Source of the DNA: Faecalicatena absiana
GTDB taxonomy: Bacteria > Bacillota > Bacilli > Lactobacillales > Lactobacillaceae
Reading direction: 5' to 3'
Assembly (NCBI GenBank): GCA_017309015.1
Contig: JAEDAG010000005.1
Location: 62,001-126,000, forward strand
DNA: 64,000 nucleotides
The notes below the pieces were generated by a model. It searched no databases and had not been told where the DNA came from. It worked only from the letters and a program-made list of their open reading frames with translations. Below, one piece after another: positions 1 through 7,463 of the stretch. Positions within the stretch are counted from its first letter, which is position 1. Each line of letters opens with the position of its first letter. A program made the position numbers and the translations under genes.

Positions 1-2
1 CA

Positions 3-431
3 TCATTGCCGTCAAGCCTGATCCTCAAGCCATCCAAGCTGGGGGTCTACCAGCTTGATTACCGGATCGTCGCCGTGCCAATCAACAGGACCTACAAGCG
101 GCAGATCAAGCAGATCCGGCAAAACGGCCTCAAGCACTTGAAGCTGGGGCAAGACCAGCTGACGGGGACGATCACGGCCAAAAAGGCGGGCATCCTGACT
201 TCGTCAATTCCTTATTCAAGCGGCTGGAGCGCGGTCGTTGACGGCAAGCCAGCCAAGGTCATTCTGACCAACAATGCCTTTTTGGGCCTGAAGCTGGCCA
301 AGGGCAAGCACAAGGTAGCCTTTTACTACCACACGCCAGGTCTGCTGGCGGGCTTCCTGGTGTCGCTGCTGGGGCTTTTATGGCTCGGCAGCCTGGCAAT
401 TCTAGAGAAAAAGCGGAAGAAGCAACTCTAA
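3..431 (+). CDS. C-terminal end of a YfhO-family membrane protein (partial)
   Basis: The reading frame is open from the window edge, so only about the last 142 residues are seen. They contain a beta-rich segment with the pattern SIPYSSGW followed by VDGKPAKV and a GKHKVAFYY stretch, then one hydrophobic segment (about residues 108-130) and a basic tail ending KKRKKQL. This order (SIPY..GW, VDG, G.H.v.f.Y.tPG, last TM helix) is typical of the C-terminus of YfhO-like multi-pass proteins, which in Gram-positive bacteria act in lipoteichoic acid glycosylation or related envelope glycosylation. The family call rests on remembered motif order. The N-terminal transmembrane part lies outside the window, and no specific substrate can be inferred. 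Confidence 0.75.
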   Translation, partial: SLPSSLILKPSKLGVYQLDYRIVAVPINRTYKRQIKQIRQNGLKHLKLGQDQLTGTITAKKAGILTSSIPYSSGWSAVVDGKPAKVILTNNAFLGLKLAKGKHKVAFYYHTPGLLAGFLVSLLGLLWLGSLAILEKKRKKQL

Positions 432-449
432 CGATCATTGAGCAAGCAC

Positions 450-487
450 AAAAAAGCGTGCGGTCACTGGGACCGCGCGCTTTTTTC
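450..487. terminator. Bidirectional terminator between convergent genes
   Basis: A GC-rich stem (AAGCGTGCGGTC ... GACCGCGCGCTT) is flanked by an A-run on the left and a T-run on the right. It lies between the stop of the YfhO-like gene on the plus strand and the stop of the LysR gene on the minus strand, so it can serve both. Confidence 0.8.
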
Positions 488-502
488 TTGGAAAGACAGG
501 CG

Positions 503-1435
503 TTATTGAATCTTTCCTTGTTTCTTGAGCATGTCTTGAATCTTATCTGCCATTTCCCGTGCGACTTCCCTGGTCTTGGCACTGGATTCAGTGTGCAGGG
601 TCAGTCCGTTGTCTGATTGAATCAGACTGCTTGGCAGCTCAGCAAAGTTGTATTCATCCCTGTCGCTGATGCTTGGCAACAGGTACTCCATGGTCATGGT
701 CCAGCCCAAGCCGCCGGCAGCCAGCTGAACGGCCGCCTCATAGTCGTTGACCTTGATCAGCTTGTTGTTGGGCAGGTTCTGGTCTTCCAGCAGGTGGTCG
801 ATGGTTCTCTGGAAGCCTGAGTCGTCGCTCAGAGAAACCATCTTTTCCTCGCTCAGGTCAACCAGCATCTGGTAGTCAAAAGGAACTTCCTTTTTGCCCA
901 TTTGGTAAAGCTTGCTGGTCTTGGGAATGATCAAATAGACCTTTGGCTGATAGAAAAAGTAGTTCTTCAGGTTTTCCCCCCGCAAGAGCGGGCCCCAATA
1001 AATGTCAACCATACGGTTGTCAACCAGGCGCTTGGCGGAATTAATGCTGAAGGTCTTGATCAATTCAAAGCGGGTATTGGAGAACTTTTCCTGAAGCTGG
1101 GGAATAATGTGGTTGTCGCGGCCAGGAATCCAGACCGGGGAGAAGCCGATCTTAATGTAAGACTGCTCTTCTTCAGTAAAGCGACGCAGGTCTTGCTCGA
1201 TCTTCATCTGGTCGCTGTGCAGGCGCTCAAGGCCATCACACAAGGTGCGTCCTGCTTCCGTCAACTCGATTGGCAAAGTCCGTCGTTCAATCAGGGTTAC
1301 CTTATATTTCTTTTCAGCTTTGCTTAGGACCTGACTGACATAGGGTTGACTAAGAAACAATTTTTTCGCGATATCACTGACGGTTTGACAGTCTTCGGCA
1401 GTCGTCAGAATTTGATAAAGTACATCTTGTTTCAT
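503..1435 (-). CDS. LysR-family transcriptional regulator
   Basis: 310 residues, the normal LysR length. The N-terminus carries a winged helix-turn-helix (about residues 5-62: TVSDIAKKLFLSQPYVSQVL, then ERRTLPIELTEAGRTL), followed by a linker helix and a periplasmic-binding-protein-like effector domain (about 93-300). The HTH is atypical in starting with a QTVSDIA segment instead of the usual F..la..gSfs. It starts at ATG 1433-1435, four bases after the motif ATAGAGAGCGTG (minus strand), which is repeated before the divergent LysR gene. The downstream gene on its own strand lies outside the visible context, so the target is not known. The divergent arrangement suggests shared or cross-regulated promoters. 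Effector and regulon cannot be read from the sequence. Confidence 0.85.
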   Translation of the reverse strand: MKQDVLYQILTTAEDCQTVSDIAKKLFLSQPYVSQVLSKAEKKYKVTLIERRTLPIELTEAGRTLCDGLERLHSDQMKIEQDLRRFTEEEQSYIKIGFSPVWIPGRDNHIIPQLQEKFSNTRFELIKTFSINSAKRLVDNRMVDIYWGPLLRGENLKNYFFYQPKVYLIIPKTSKLYQMGKKEVPFDYQMLVDLSEEKMVSLSDDSGFQRTIDHLLEDQNLPNNKLIKVNDYEAAVQLAAGGLGWTMTMEYLLPSISDRDEYNFAELPSSLIQSDNGLTLHTESSAKTREVAREMADKIQDMLKKQGKIQ

Positions 1436-1801
1436 CTTACACGCTCTCTATAAAACTATCGATTAGCAAAACAAATTTTACAATAAAATTATTATAGCGC
1501 TTTTTGGACATTTATCAAAAGAATTATACATAAAAAATACACCTATTGATCAGTCGCTTCGAAAATAGGGCTTTCATTGTTTTCTTAAAATACGACATGT
1601 ACTAGATTGTCCCATTTTTGGGGGGTGGATTATTTTTCTTATTTTATATTATATAATTCACGGCTTATAATTACCGACAATTTTATTATTCAAAGGACTG
1701 ATGAATTTCGTGATCAATTTAATTGCTAAAAGGTTGCGAAAAAGAGGCAATTAGATAAAAATAGTAATAGAAACATTTTGATGATAGAGAGCGTGAGAAT
1801 T
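1436..1801. promoter_or_regulatory. AT-rich divergent promoter region of two LysR genes
   Basis: This 366-base gap separates two divergent LysR genes and is markedly AT-rich. It includes TA-rich runs near 1640-1670 that could hold -10 elements for either direction. The 12-mer ATAGAGAGCGTG occurs at 1784-1795 on the plus strand and at 1440-1451 on the minus strand, in each case four to six bases before the start codon I prefer. No ORF or RNA gene is evident in the rest. Confidence 0.5.
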
Positions 1802-2701
1802 GTGAATTTCCAACATCTTGAATACTTCAACGAACTGGCCAAAACGCAATATATGGCCCAGGCTGCCCAGAACCTGGGGATCTCACAGCCAACTTTGAGC
1901 TATGCTGTCAAGAAGCTGGAAGAAGAATTGGGCGTCCCGCTCTTTGAGAAGAGCGGCCGCAACATTCGTCTGACGGTTTACGGCAAGTCTTTTGCCGAGT
2001 ATACGCAGGTTGGCGTCAAGAAGATCCTGGAAGGGGAAAGACGGGTTATGGAAATGGCGGAAGGGAGCACTGGCAAGGTGGCCATTGGGGTGGCCCATAT
2101 CGTTTCGCCAAGCTTCATGCCGGACGTGATCCGGGAATTCCGCCAGGTCAACCCAAGCAGCAAAGTCGACTTTGAGCTGCAAAGGGGGCTGACCAGCGAG
2201 CTGCTGACTAAGGTGCAGGGTGGCGACCTGGACCTGGCCTTGGTAACCAAGACCAGCAAGCGGCGGATCAGCGACTTGGAGCTGCTGCCGTTAATGGAGC
2301 GGCATTTAGAACTGGTCGTGCCTGCCGGCCATGAACTGGCCAATGCGGGTCCAGTTTCTTTGCGGGTCTTGAGCAAGTACCCATTTATCAGCTTCAGCCG
2401 CGGCAATGCCCTGTCCAACTTCCTGCAGCGCATTTTTGATGAGCATCACGTGCAAGTCCACCAAACCAGCGTGAGCGACGATATCGAAACCATGATGGGT
2501 CTGGTGGCCATCGGCGAAGGGGTGGCTCTGTTGCCTAAGTCTAAGTATCATGAAGCCCCGGGCGTGGTCAACGTGCCGGTCGAAGAGGACACCAGCTATA
2601 CTCTCTGCCTGGTTTCAAAGGAAGGGCAGCAGCCGAAGGCCGTGGAAAGCATGGCTGATTTTTTGCAAAAGTTTTGCCAGGATCATGGCCTCCTCTCCTG
2701 A
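1802..2701 (+). CDS. LysR-family transcriptional regulator
   Basis: Standard LysR architecture: winged HTH at about residues 1-60 (QYMAQAAQNLGISQPTLSYA, then LEEELGVPLFEKSGRNI), linker helix, and a two-lobed effector domain from about residue 90 to the end. The frame is open from TTG 1778, with ATG 1781 and GTG 1793 also possible. I choose GTG 1802 because the protein then begins VNFQHLEYF, as LysR proteins usually do, and because the 12-mer upstream is shared with the divergent LysR start. The effector domain (PDVIREFRQVNPSSKVDFEL, then GEGVALLPKS) resembles CysB/CynR-type regulators. No adjacent structural gene indicates the target: the 3' neighbour is convergent. Confidence 0.85.
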   Translation: MNFQHLEYFNELAKTQYMAQAAQNLGISQPTLSYAVKKLEEELGVPLFEKSGRNIRLTVYGKSFAEYTQVGVKKILEGERRVMEMAEGSTGKVAIGVAHIVSPSFMPDVIREFRQVNPSSKVDFELQRGLTSELLTKVQGGDLDLALVTKTSKRRISDLELLPLMERHLELVVPAGHELANAGPVSLRVLSKYPFISFSRGNALSNFLQRIFDEHHVQVHQTSVSDDIETMMGLVAIGEGVALLPKSKYHEAPGVVNVPVEEDTSYTLCLVSKEGQQPKAVESMADFLQKFCQDHGLLS

Positions 2702-2732
2702 GGGCAGCCAGGTAAGCATGTAAACAATGAAA

Positions 2733-2828
2733 AGGAGTCCGGGAAAAAGGCTCTAACGAATAAAAAATGCTTCCAGAAGTGAAAAAACTTCTGGAAGCAT
2801 TTTTTATGTATCTCAAATCCCGACTCCT
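2733..2828 (+). repeat. Dispersed intergenic repeat, short copy (family of three)
   Basis: Begins AGGAGTCCGGGAAAAAG and ends near TCCCGACTCCT, so its ends are inverted repeats. Inside is CTCTAACGAATAA followed by a long hairpin, ATGCTTCCAGAAGT ... ACTTCTGGAAGCAT with a T-run. The same order of parts recurs at 46872-47015 and, inverted, at 19916-20056. This copy lacks about 45 bases of the right half and abuts the stop codon of the convergent gene. The hairpin should act as a terminator for both convergent genes. Confidence 0.8.
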
Positions 2829-3516
2829 AGTCTTGGTCCAGCTTGGCCAAGGCAGCTTGCGTCTTTTCGGCGGCTTGCCGGTTCTTGTCAACATATTTGC
2901 GGCAGGTCCGCTTGTTGACGGTGACGGCGCTGTTGTAGTACTTGACGGTCTGGGTCAAGGCCGCGGAGTAGTCCTGGTATGGAACCGTGATTTTCTTGTT
3001 CTTGCGCTGCTGGTAAAGCTTGCCCAAGAGCTTGCCGGCTGCTTTCAGCTCTTTTTGGCAGGACTTGATGGACTTGCTCTTGTCCGTCATGGCCTCGCTC
3101 ACGACCTTGGAAGGGTTGTAGACCAGCTTTTTGCTTCGCTTCTTCTTTTTCTGCTGGGCCTTGACGGCGGCTTGGTAGTCAGTCAGCGATTGCTGCCACT
3201 TGCCGGCCACGTGCTGCTGAATCCCATCCGTCTGCTCCTTGACCGTCGTCAGCTGCTTTAGCAGCTTGGCGCCCGTTTGGTCATATGCCTTGGCCTGGCG
3301 GATAATGGCAGCCTTGCGGTCTTGCGCCAGGCGCAGCTGCTTGGCCCGGCCGCCAAAGCCGATCAGCATCATGAAGAGCGCCGCGACCATCATGACGTCG
3401 CAGAAGAAGCGGATCCGCGGCAGGTCCGTGAACAGGCCGTAGATCCAGCAAATGCCAAAAATGGCCAAGACGCCCAGGCCAGTCCAGCCTAAGATTAGAA
3501 ATTGTTGTATAGTCAT
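2827..3516 (-). CDS. Hypothetical membrane protein with a basic coiled-coil tail
   Basis: 229 residues with a good ribosome binding site (GGAG) before ATG. Two hydrophobic segments (about residues 5-27 and 38-55) form a membrane hairpin. The remaining 170 residues are hydrophilic, helical and rich in Lys, Gln and Ala, with a KKKKRSKK cluster near residue 125. The protein probably has a small N-terminal membrane anchor and a cytoplasmic or extracellular helical tail; topology is not decided. I do not recognise a family. It is monocistronic: its promoter side faces the ATPase cassette, which is transcribed divergently, and its 3' end meets the dispersed repeat. Confidence 0.6.
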   Translation of the reverse strand: MTIQQFLILGWTGLGVLAIFGICWIYGLFTDLPRIRFFCDVMMVAALFMMLIGFGGRAKQLRLAQDRKAAIIRQAKAYDQTGAKLLKQLTTVKEQTDGIQQHVAGKWQQSLTDYQAAVKAQQKKKKRSKKLVYNPSKVVSEAMTDKSKSIKSCQKELKAAGKLLGKLYQQRKNKKITVPYQDYSAALTQTVKYYNSAVTVNKRTCRKYVDKNRQAAEKTQAALAKLDQD

Positions 3517-3618
3517 GTCACTCCGCTCCTCGCTTTTATTCGTTAATGCTTTCCTTTATCATACCTTATTTTGCAGACCATTGGCAGGGAATCATGTGGC
3601 GACTGGTAGAGGGCGCGG

Positions 3619-3722
3619 GTTCGGTGCTATAATTTGAATGACAAGGTTTACATCCGCGCGGCGGCAAGCATTGGCGGCGCGTGAATAAATTAAGCAAGAG
3701 AATCGATTTTAGGATAAAAAGA
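3619..3722 (+). promoter_or_regulatory. Extended -10 promoter and leader hairpin of the ATPase cassette
   Basis: TATAAT at 3628-3633 is preceded by TG one base upstream (extended -10), and no good -35 is seen. The leader (about 3650-3690) contains an imperfect GC-rich inverted repeat (CGCGCGGC ... GCGGCGCG). AGGA lies about nine bases before ATG 3722. Confidence 0.5.
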
Positions 3723-6178
3723 TGGCAGCAATTATTGACAACCAACGAAAACTCATCATCCAGCATGGCTTCTTGGAAGACCTGCAGCAGACGACGGAGA
3801 AATTTTCCCGCCTTGCCGCGATCATGCCCGACCTGGACTGGCAATTGGTCGAGCAGGTCTTTTTGCCCAAATTCCAGCAGGTTGACCTGCTGGTGCCGCT
3901 TTCCAGCCGGCATCTGCCCGACCTGACCCTGGCCCAGAATCTGGCGCGGGATCTGGCGGCCTTGGATGAGTCCCATGAAGCAAGCAGAAAGCGGCTCTTG
4001 GATGGCAGCCTGACCGTTCGCTGGATTCCGGCGGCTGACTTCAGCCTGCTGATGCTGTCCAATGAAGACCATGGCCAATGGCGTCTCTACAGCGGGAGCC
4101 GCGACTTGATGCTGGTCAGCTATGGGGAGAAAGAAGAGAGCGACGAGGACTGGGCGGTCTTCCAGCAGGTCTGGCTGACCCAGCAGAAGGCGGCCAAGCC
4201 TTATTTAACCCGCGACCTGCTGCAGGAATACGCCAAAGCCGATGACGCTGACCGGGCCAAGGTCCTGCTCAAGACCTCCGGCTTGGCCGACCTGATTTTG
4301 AAAGAGCCGGTCAGCTCATTTAAAGAAGCCGCCAGACAAGCCCAGCTGCGCCATGGGGCGGAAAACCGCCGCTTTCGCTCGGCCGTCAAGCTGCTGAAGA
4401 TCAAGGAGGCAATTGACCCCAAGCAGCTGGAAAGCGCGGAGCAATTGCTGGCTGATGAGGAACTTGGGACTAAGTTGGCCAAGCTGGCCATTAAAGGCGA
4501 CGTGCTTGACGGGGAAGCCATTTCCCTGCCGGATGAGCCGGCCCATTACCCAAAGCCCATGTACCTGCAGGACCAAGCAACGGGTACGATCATTGAAAAG
4601 CCGGACGTGGACTCCTACCAGAAGACGCCAGTGGTCGTGCCCAAGCCAAGCCGCCAGGACGTCTCCGCGATCTTCGACATCGTGCGTTTTTACCGCGACC
4701 GCAAGCAGGACAATGAATCCCAGGCTGCTTTTTCATTCCTGATGTACGTCCTGGAAAGCGGCAGCATCTGGAAGATCAGACAGGCCATTGACCAGCGAAA
4801 CGGGATCGTGGAAGACGTGCCGATCGTCGTCGGCCTGATTGGGCAAGGGGAGACGGGGAAGTCAACCCTGCTCAAGATTGCTTCAAACCTGACGATTGGC
4901 AACACCAAGTCGATCGTACAGGCCAGTTCAGAAGACAAGCTCTTTGGGATGACGGCAGCCGTCAGAAAGAAGCTGCTGGCCGGCAAGAGCCTGACCAAGC
5001 AGGACCGGGCCAGCGCCTACAGCTCCAACTCCAAGGTCATCAACAAGAACATTTGGAGCTTTACTGACCGCTACATGGACGTGGATTCGTCAATCACCCC
5101 AATCTGCATTGATGACCCAGAGGTTTCCCTGTTCTCCTCAGCTGCTGCCCAGACCTTCTTGAAGAAGCGGTCCAACCGCCATGGCGACAAGCTGGACGTT
5201 GAGCCGGTCGCGATTTTTTCAATGAACTCCAAGGGCAAGGATATCGAGCTCCTGGCCGAAGTTGGCCGGCGCGGCTACGTCATCAGCCAGGGCAACCAGT
5301 TCCGCAAGAAGACCGATGCCGACATCCACTTCTTTGAATACCTGGATGGGAACACCGACAACCACGGCCACTGGCTGAACAATGCCCTCTTCCTCTACCT
5401 GACCAGACAGATCGATCGCTGGGTGGAGAACATGAACGACAGCGACTACCTGAAGCTCAAGCGCGACTTCTTATACCCGGTCAAGCATGCCTTCTGGCAA
5501 TTGGTCAAGGAGTATGACCTGGTCAACACCGAGACAAAGTACTACTTCAACATGAAGAACTACAACCTGGCCGATGACTTAGGCAGAAGAAACTGGAGCA
5601 TCCTGCTGCACGATGAGGCTACCCTGCGGGAGATCACCTTTGCCAGGGATGCCGCGGACTGTACGGTGCCGGCCCGCGTCTTCCCGAATAAGAACGACAT
5701 CCAGCGCTACTTTGGCTACTTACCATCAGCAGCTGAGATCTGCAAGACTTTCGACAGCCAGGGGCTGACCATCAATTTTGCCAACATGGACATGTGGCAG
5801 GGCAACCACCTGTTGACCGAGCGCTATGAGAAGGCGACCGGGATCGCGGCTGAGCGCTTTGAAATGGAAAAGGCCAAGGCCGCGGCCGAAGTGCAGGGCC
5901 AGACCATGGGGGCCAATATCGCGCCATATCTGAAGAAGAACGCGGAAATGATGGACAAGATGATGCAGGTCACCCAGGAAAACGCCCAGCTGGTCGCTGA
6001 AAAGCAGAAGCGGCAGGAAGAGCAGGAGCGGGAGGCTGACGAGAAGCGCAAGCAGGCCGAGCAGATCCAGCAGCTGCAGGACCAGCTGGCTGAAGCCAAG
6101 GCAGCTCAAGCCGCCAAGGAAAAGGAAGACCAGGAAAAGAACAAGGAGAAGCGGGGCTTCTTCCACTTTTTCAAATAG
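3722..6178 (+). CDS. P-loop ATPase with degenerate PLD-like N-terminus and C-terminal coiled coil
   Basis: 818 residues in three parts. Residues 1-170 look like a degraded phospholipase-D/NgoFVII-type domain: WRLYSGSRDLMLVSYG resembles the 'GSxNlT' core, and FQQVWLTQQ...PYLTRDLLQEYA resembles the segment that follows it in PLD-helicases, but no HxK motif is visible. Residues 330-640 hold a Walker A (GQGETGKST, about 375-383), a Walker B-like ICIDDPEV (about 460) and a sensor-like FSMNSKG (about 500), suggesting a superfamily-3 or D5-like helicase/ATPase. Residues 700-805 form a charged Gln/Glu/Lys coiled coil ending GFFHFFK. It heads a tight three-gene unit. The combination suggests a mobile-element or defence protein. 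I cannot name a family; the domain calls are inference from motifs. Confidence 0.6.
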   Translation: MAAIIDNQRKLIIQHGFLEDLQQTTEKFSRLAAIMPDLDWQLVEQVFLPKFQQVDLLVPLSSRHLPDLTLAQNLARDLAALDESHEASRKRLLDGSLTVRWIPAADFSLLMLSNEDHGQWRLYSGSRDLMLVSYGEKEESDEDWAVFQQVWLTQQKAAKPYLTRDLLQEYAKADDADRAKVLLKTSGLADLILKEPVSSFKEAARQAQLRHGAENRRFRSAVKLLKIKEAIDPKQLESAEQLLADEELGTKLAKLAIKGDVLDGEAISLPDEPAHYPKPMYLQDQATGTIIEKPDVDSYQKTPVVVPKPSRQDVSAIFDIVRFYRDRKQDNESQAAFSFLMYVLESGSIWKIRQAIDQRNGIVEDVPIVVGLIGQGETGKSTLLKIASNLTIGNTKSIVQASSEDKLFGMTAAVRKKLLAGKSLTKQDRASAYSSNSKVINKNIWSFTDRYMDVDSSITPICIDDPEVSLFSSAAAQTFLKKRSNRHGDKLDVEPVAIFSMNSKGKDIELLAEVGRRGYVISQGNQFRKKTDADIHFFEYLDGNTDNHGHWLNNALFLYLTRQIDRWVENMNDSDYLKLKRDFLYPVKHAFWQLVKEYDLVNTETKYYFNMKNYNLADDLGRRNWSILLHDEATLREITFARDAADCTVPARVFPNKNDIQRYFGYLPSAAEICKTFDSQGLTINFANMDMWQGNHLLTERYEKATGIAAERFEMEKAKAAAEVQGQTMGANIAPYLKKNAEMMDKMMQVTQENAQLVAEKQKRQEEQEREADEKRKQAEQIQQLQDQLAEAKAAQAAKEKEDQEKNKEKRGFFHFFK

Positions 6179-6197
6179 TTGATTACAAGGAGATAAT

Positions 6198-6602
6198 ATG
6201 ACAGATACCCAGTGCATGATTGCCGTACAGGAAAAGGACAATACCGTCAGCGCGGTCTTGCTTGAACATGGCGGGGAGCTGGCCCAGGCCGGCAAGACCC
6301 TGCTGGACAGCTACCAGGACTATGAGCAGGTGCTGGACCTGGTCAACTTGGGCGATTTGAAGACTTTGGGCCAGACTCCGGCCAGCAGCCATTCCTACTG
6401 GCGCGACAGCCATGAAGACGACAAGATCATTGAGACTTACGCGGACACGGAAGTCTTCGACCGGGCCACGGAGGACCAGGGCGACTATGTTGAATACTGC
6501 TACCTTTACTGCAAGTACGAGGGCAATTTCCAGTGGCTGGTCCGGGACTTCAAGACCGGCGACAAGCGCTTCAAGTCCCTGGCCAATGCTCTGAAGCATT
6601 AA
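6198..6602 (+). CDS. Small phage-type protein of unknown function
   Basis: 134 residues, starting after a strong AAGGAG site 19 bases downstream of the ATPase gene. The pattern (short beta start, then TLLDSYQDYEQVLDLVNLGD, LKTLGQ, a gap, then YVEYCYLYCKYEGNFQWLV) matches a family I remember from phages and prophages whose members start MSTRS.I and contain GxTLLxxYxDxxKVxxLIxLGDxSSLG. In those proteins the central YCHxDGYP motif is typical; here the equivalent region is VSAVLLEHGG, so the motif is lost or diverged. No catalytic residue is evident. Position and spacing suggest that it is co-translated with the ATPase and works with it. Confidence 0.6.
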   Translation: MTDTQCMIAVQEKDNTVSAVLLEHGGELAQAGKTLLDSYQDYEQVLDLVNLGDLKTLGQTPASSHSYWRDSHEDDKIIETYADTEVFDRATEDQGDYVEYCYLYCKYEGNFQWLVRDFKTGDKRFKSLANALKH

Positions 6603-6617
6603 TTTTGGAGGCAAGGC

Positions 6618-7277
6618 ATGACCAAGGCAGTTGAAGAGATGACGGAAGAAGAATTGACCCGTCTGCTGGATGAGAAGCGGGCTGAGCGCTGGCGGATTAT
6701 TTTTGCCAGCTTGATCACGGACACTGCTGAGCAGAGCGCCAAAGAAGCCGGACTGGACTATCAGCCCAACATGAAGATCAAGGTCAAGTTGAAGGCCTTT
6801 CAGGCTGACTTGATCCGCCAGTATGATGAGGACATCGCGGTGCTTGAAGGGGAGTTCACCGACCGCGGGGAAGAAATTCCCAGACGGGCCTTGGACTGGC
6901 GCAAGTCCTACCGCTTTCCGGTCAAGAGCACGCCAATGGCGGACTGCCTTGCCTTGGCGGAACTGAGCGACAAGCTGGCGGTCAGCCAGGCCGCGGCCGC
7001 CCACTTGGTGGTCTTCTTGGGGGTCAAAGTCAAGTTCTATGGGGAAGCCTTTCAAGGCCTGTACGATCCATGCGACTTCGCGGCGCTAAAGAAGGTCCAG
7101 GCCGGAGACTTGACCAGCCTGGGCATCCGCAAGCGGGCATGGCTCAAGCTGGTCCCCGTTTCACAGAAGCGGCTTGACCACTGGCTGGCCCAGTACCATC
7201 CTGAGGGCAGGCAGGATGAGCTTTTGCCATGGGACGAAGCCGTTACCGCCAAGCAGAACCTGACTGGCAATGAATAA
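6618..7277 (+). CDS. Hypothetical protein, third gene of the ATPase cassette
   Basis: 219 residues with a GGAGG site and 15 bases after the previous stop. The N-terminal 100 residues are helical and charged (EEMTEEELTRLLDEKRAERW, then DLIRQYDEDIAVLEGEF). A middle segment (about 125-150) has alternating hydrophobics, and the C-terminus is Trp-rich and basic (RKRAWLKLVPVSQKRLDHWL). There is no signal peptide, membrane segment or known motif. It is followed by a strong terminator, so it closes the transcription unit. Soluble partner or regulator roles are possible, but nothing in the sequence shows which. Confidence 0.6.
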   Translation: MTKAVEEMTEEELTRLLDEKRAERWRIIFASLITDTAEQSAKEAGLDYQPNMKIKVKLKAFQADLIRQYDEDIAVLEGEFTDRGEEIPRRALDWRKSYRFPVKSTPMADCLALAELSDKLAVSQAAAAHLVVFLGVKVKFYGEAFQGLYDPCDFAALKKVQAGDLTSLGIRKRAWLKLVPVSQKRLDHWLAQYHPEGRQDELLPWDEAVTAKQNLTGNE

Positions 7278-7281
7278 GAAT

Positions 7282-7320
7282 AAGGCTGGCAAGCATTAAT
7301 GAGCTTGCCAGCCTTTTTTA
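7282..7320 (+). terminator. Rho-independent terminator of the ATPase cassette
   Basis: Perfect stem AAGGCTGGCAAGC ... GCTTGCCAGCCTT with a loop of about seven bases and a T-run, directly after the third cassette gene. Confidence 0.85.
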
Positions 7321-7463
7321 CATAGAAAAGGTGGATGTTAAGAAAATTAAGCAATTTTTTATATAAGCCCCAAATTTTGTCCAAACAGGCTGGCTTTTCT
7401 TAAGGCGGATCCCGTAAACTGAGCTTGCGGACCAAGAAAGCAGCATAGAAATGGAGGAAGCAA

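Noticed and set aside
5726-6295. 189-residue minus-strand ORF with a Leu-rich stretch
   Set aside because: It is the mirror of the Gln/Glu/Lys coiled-coil codons of the ATPase gene and crosses a gene boundary on the other strand.
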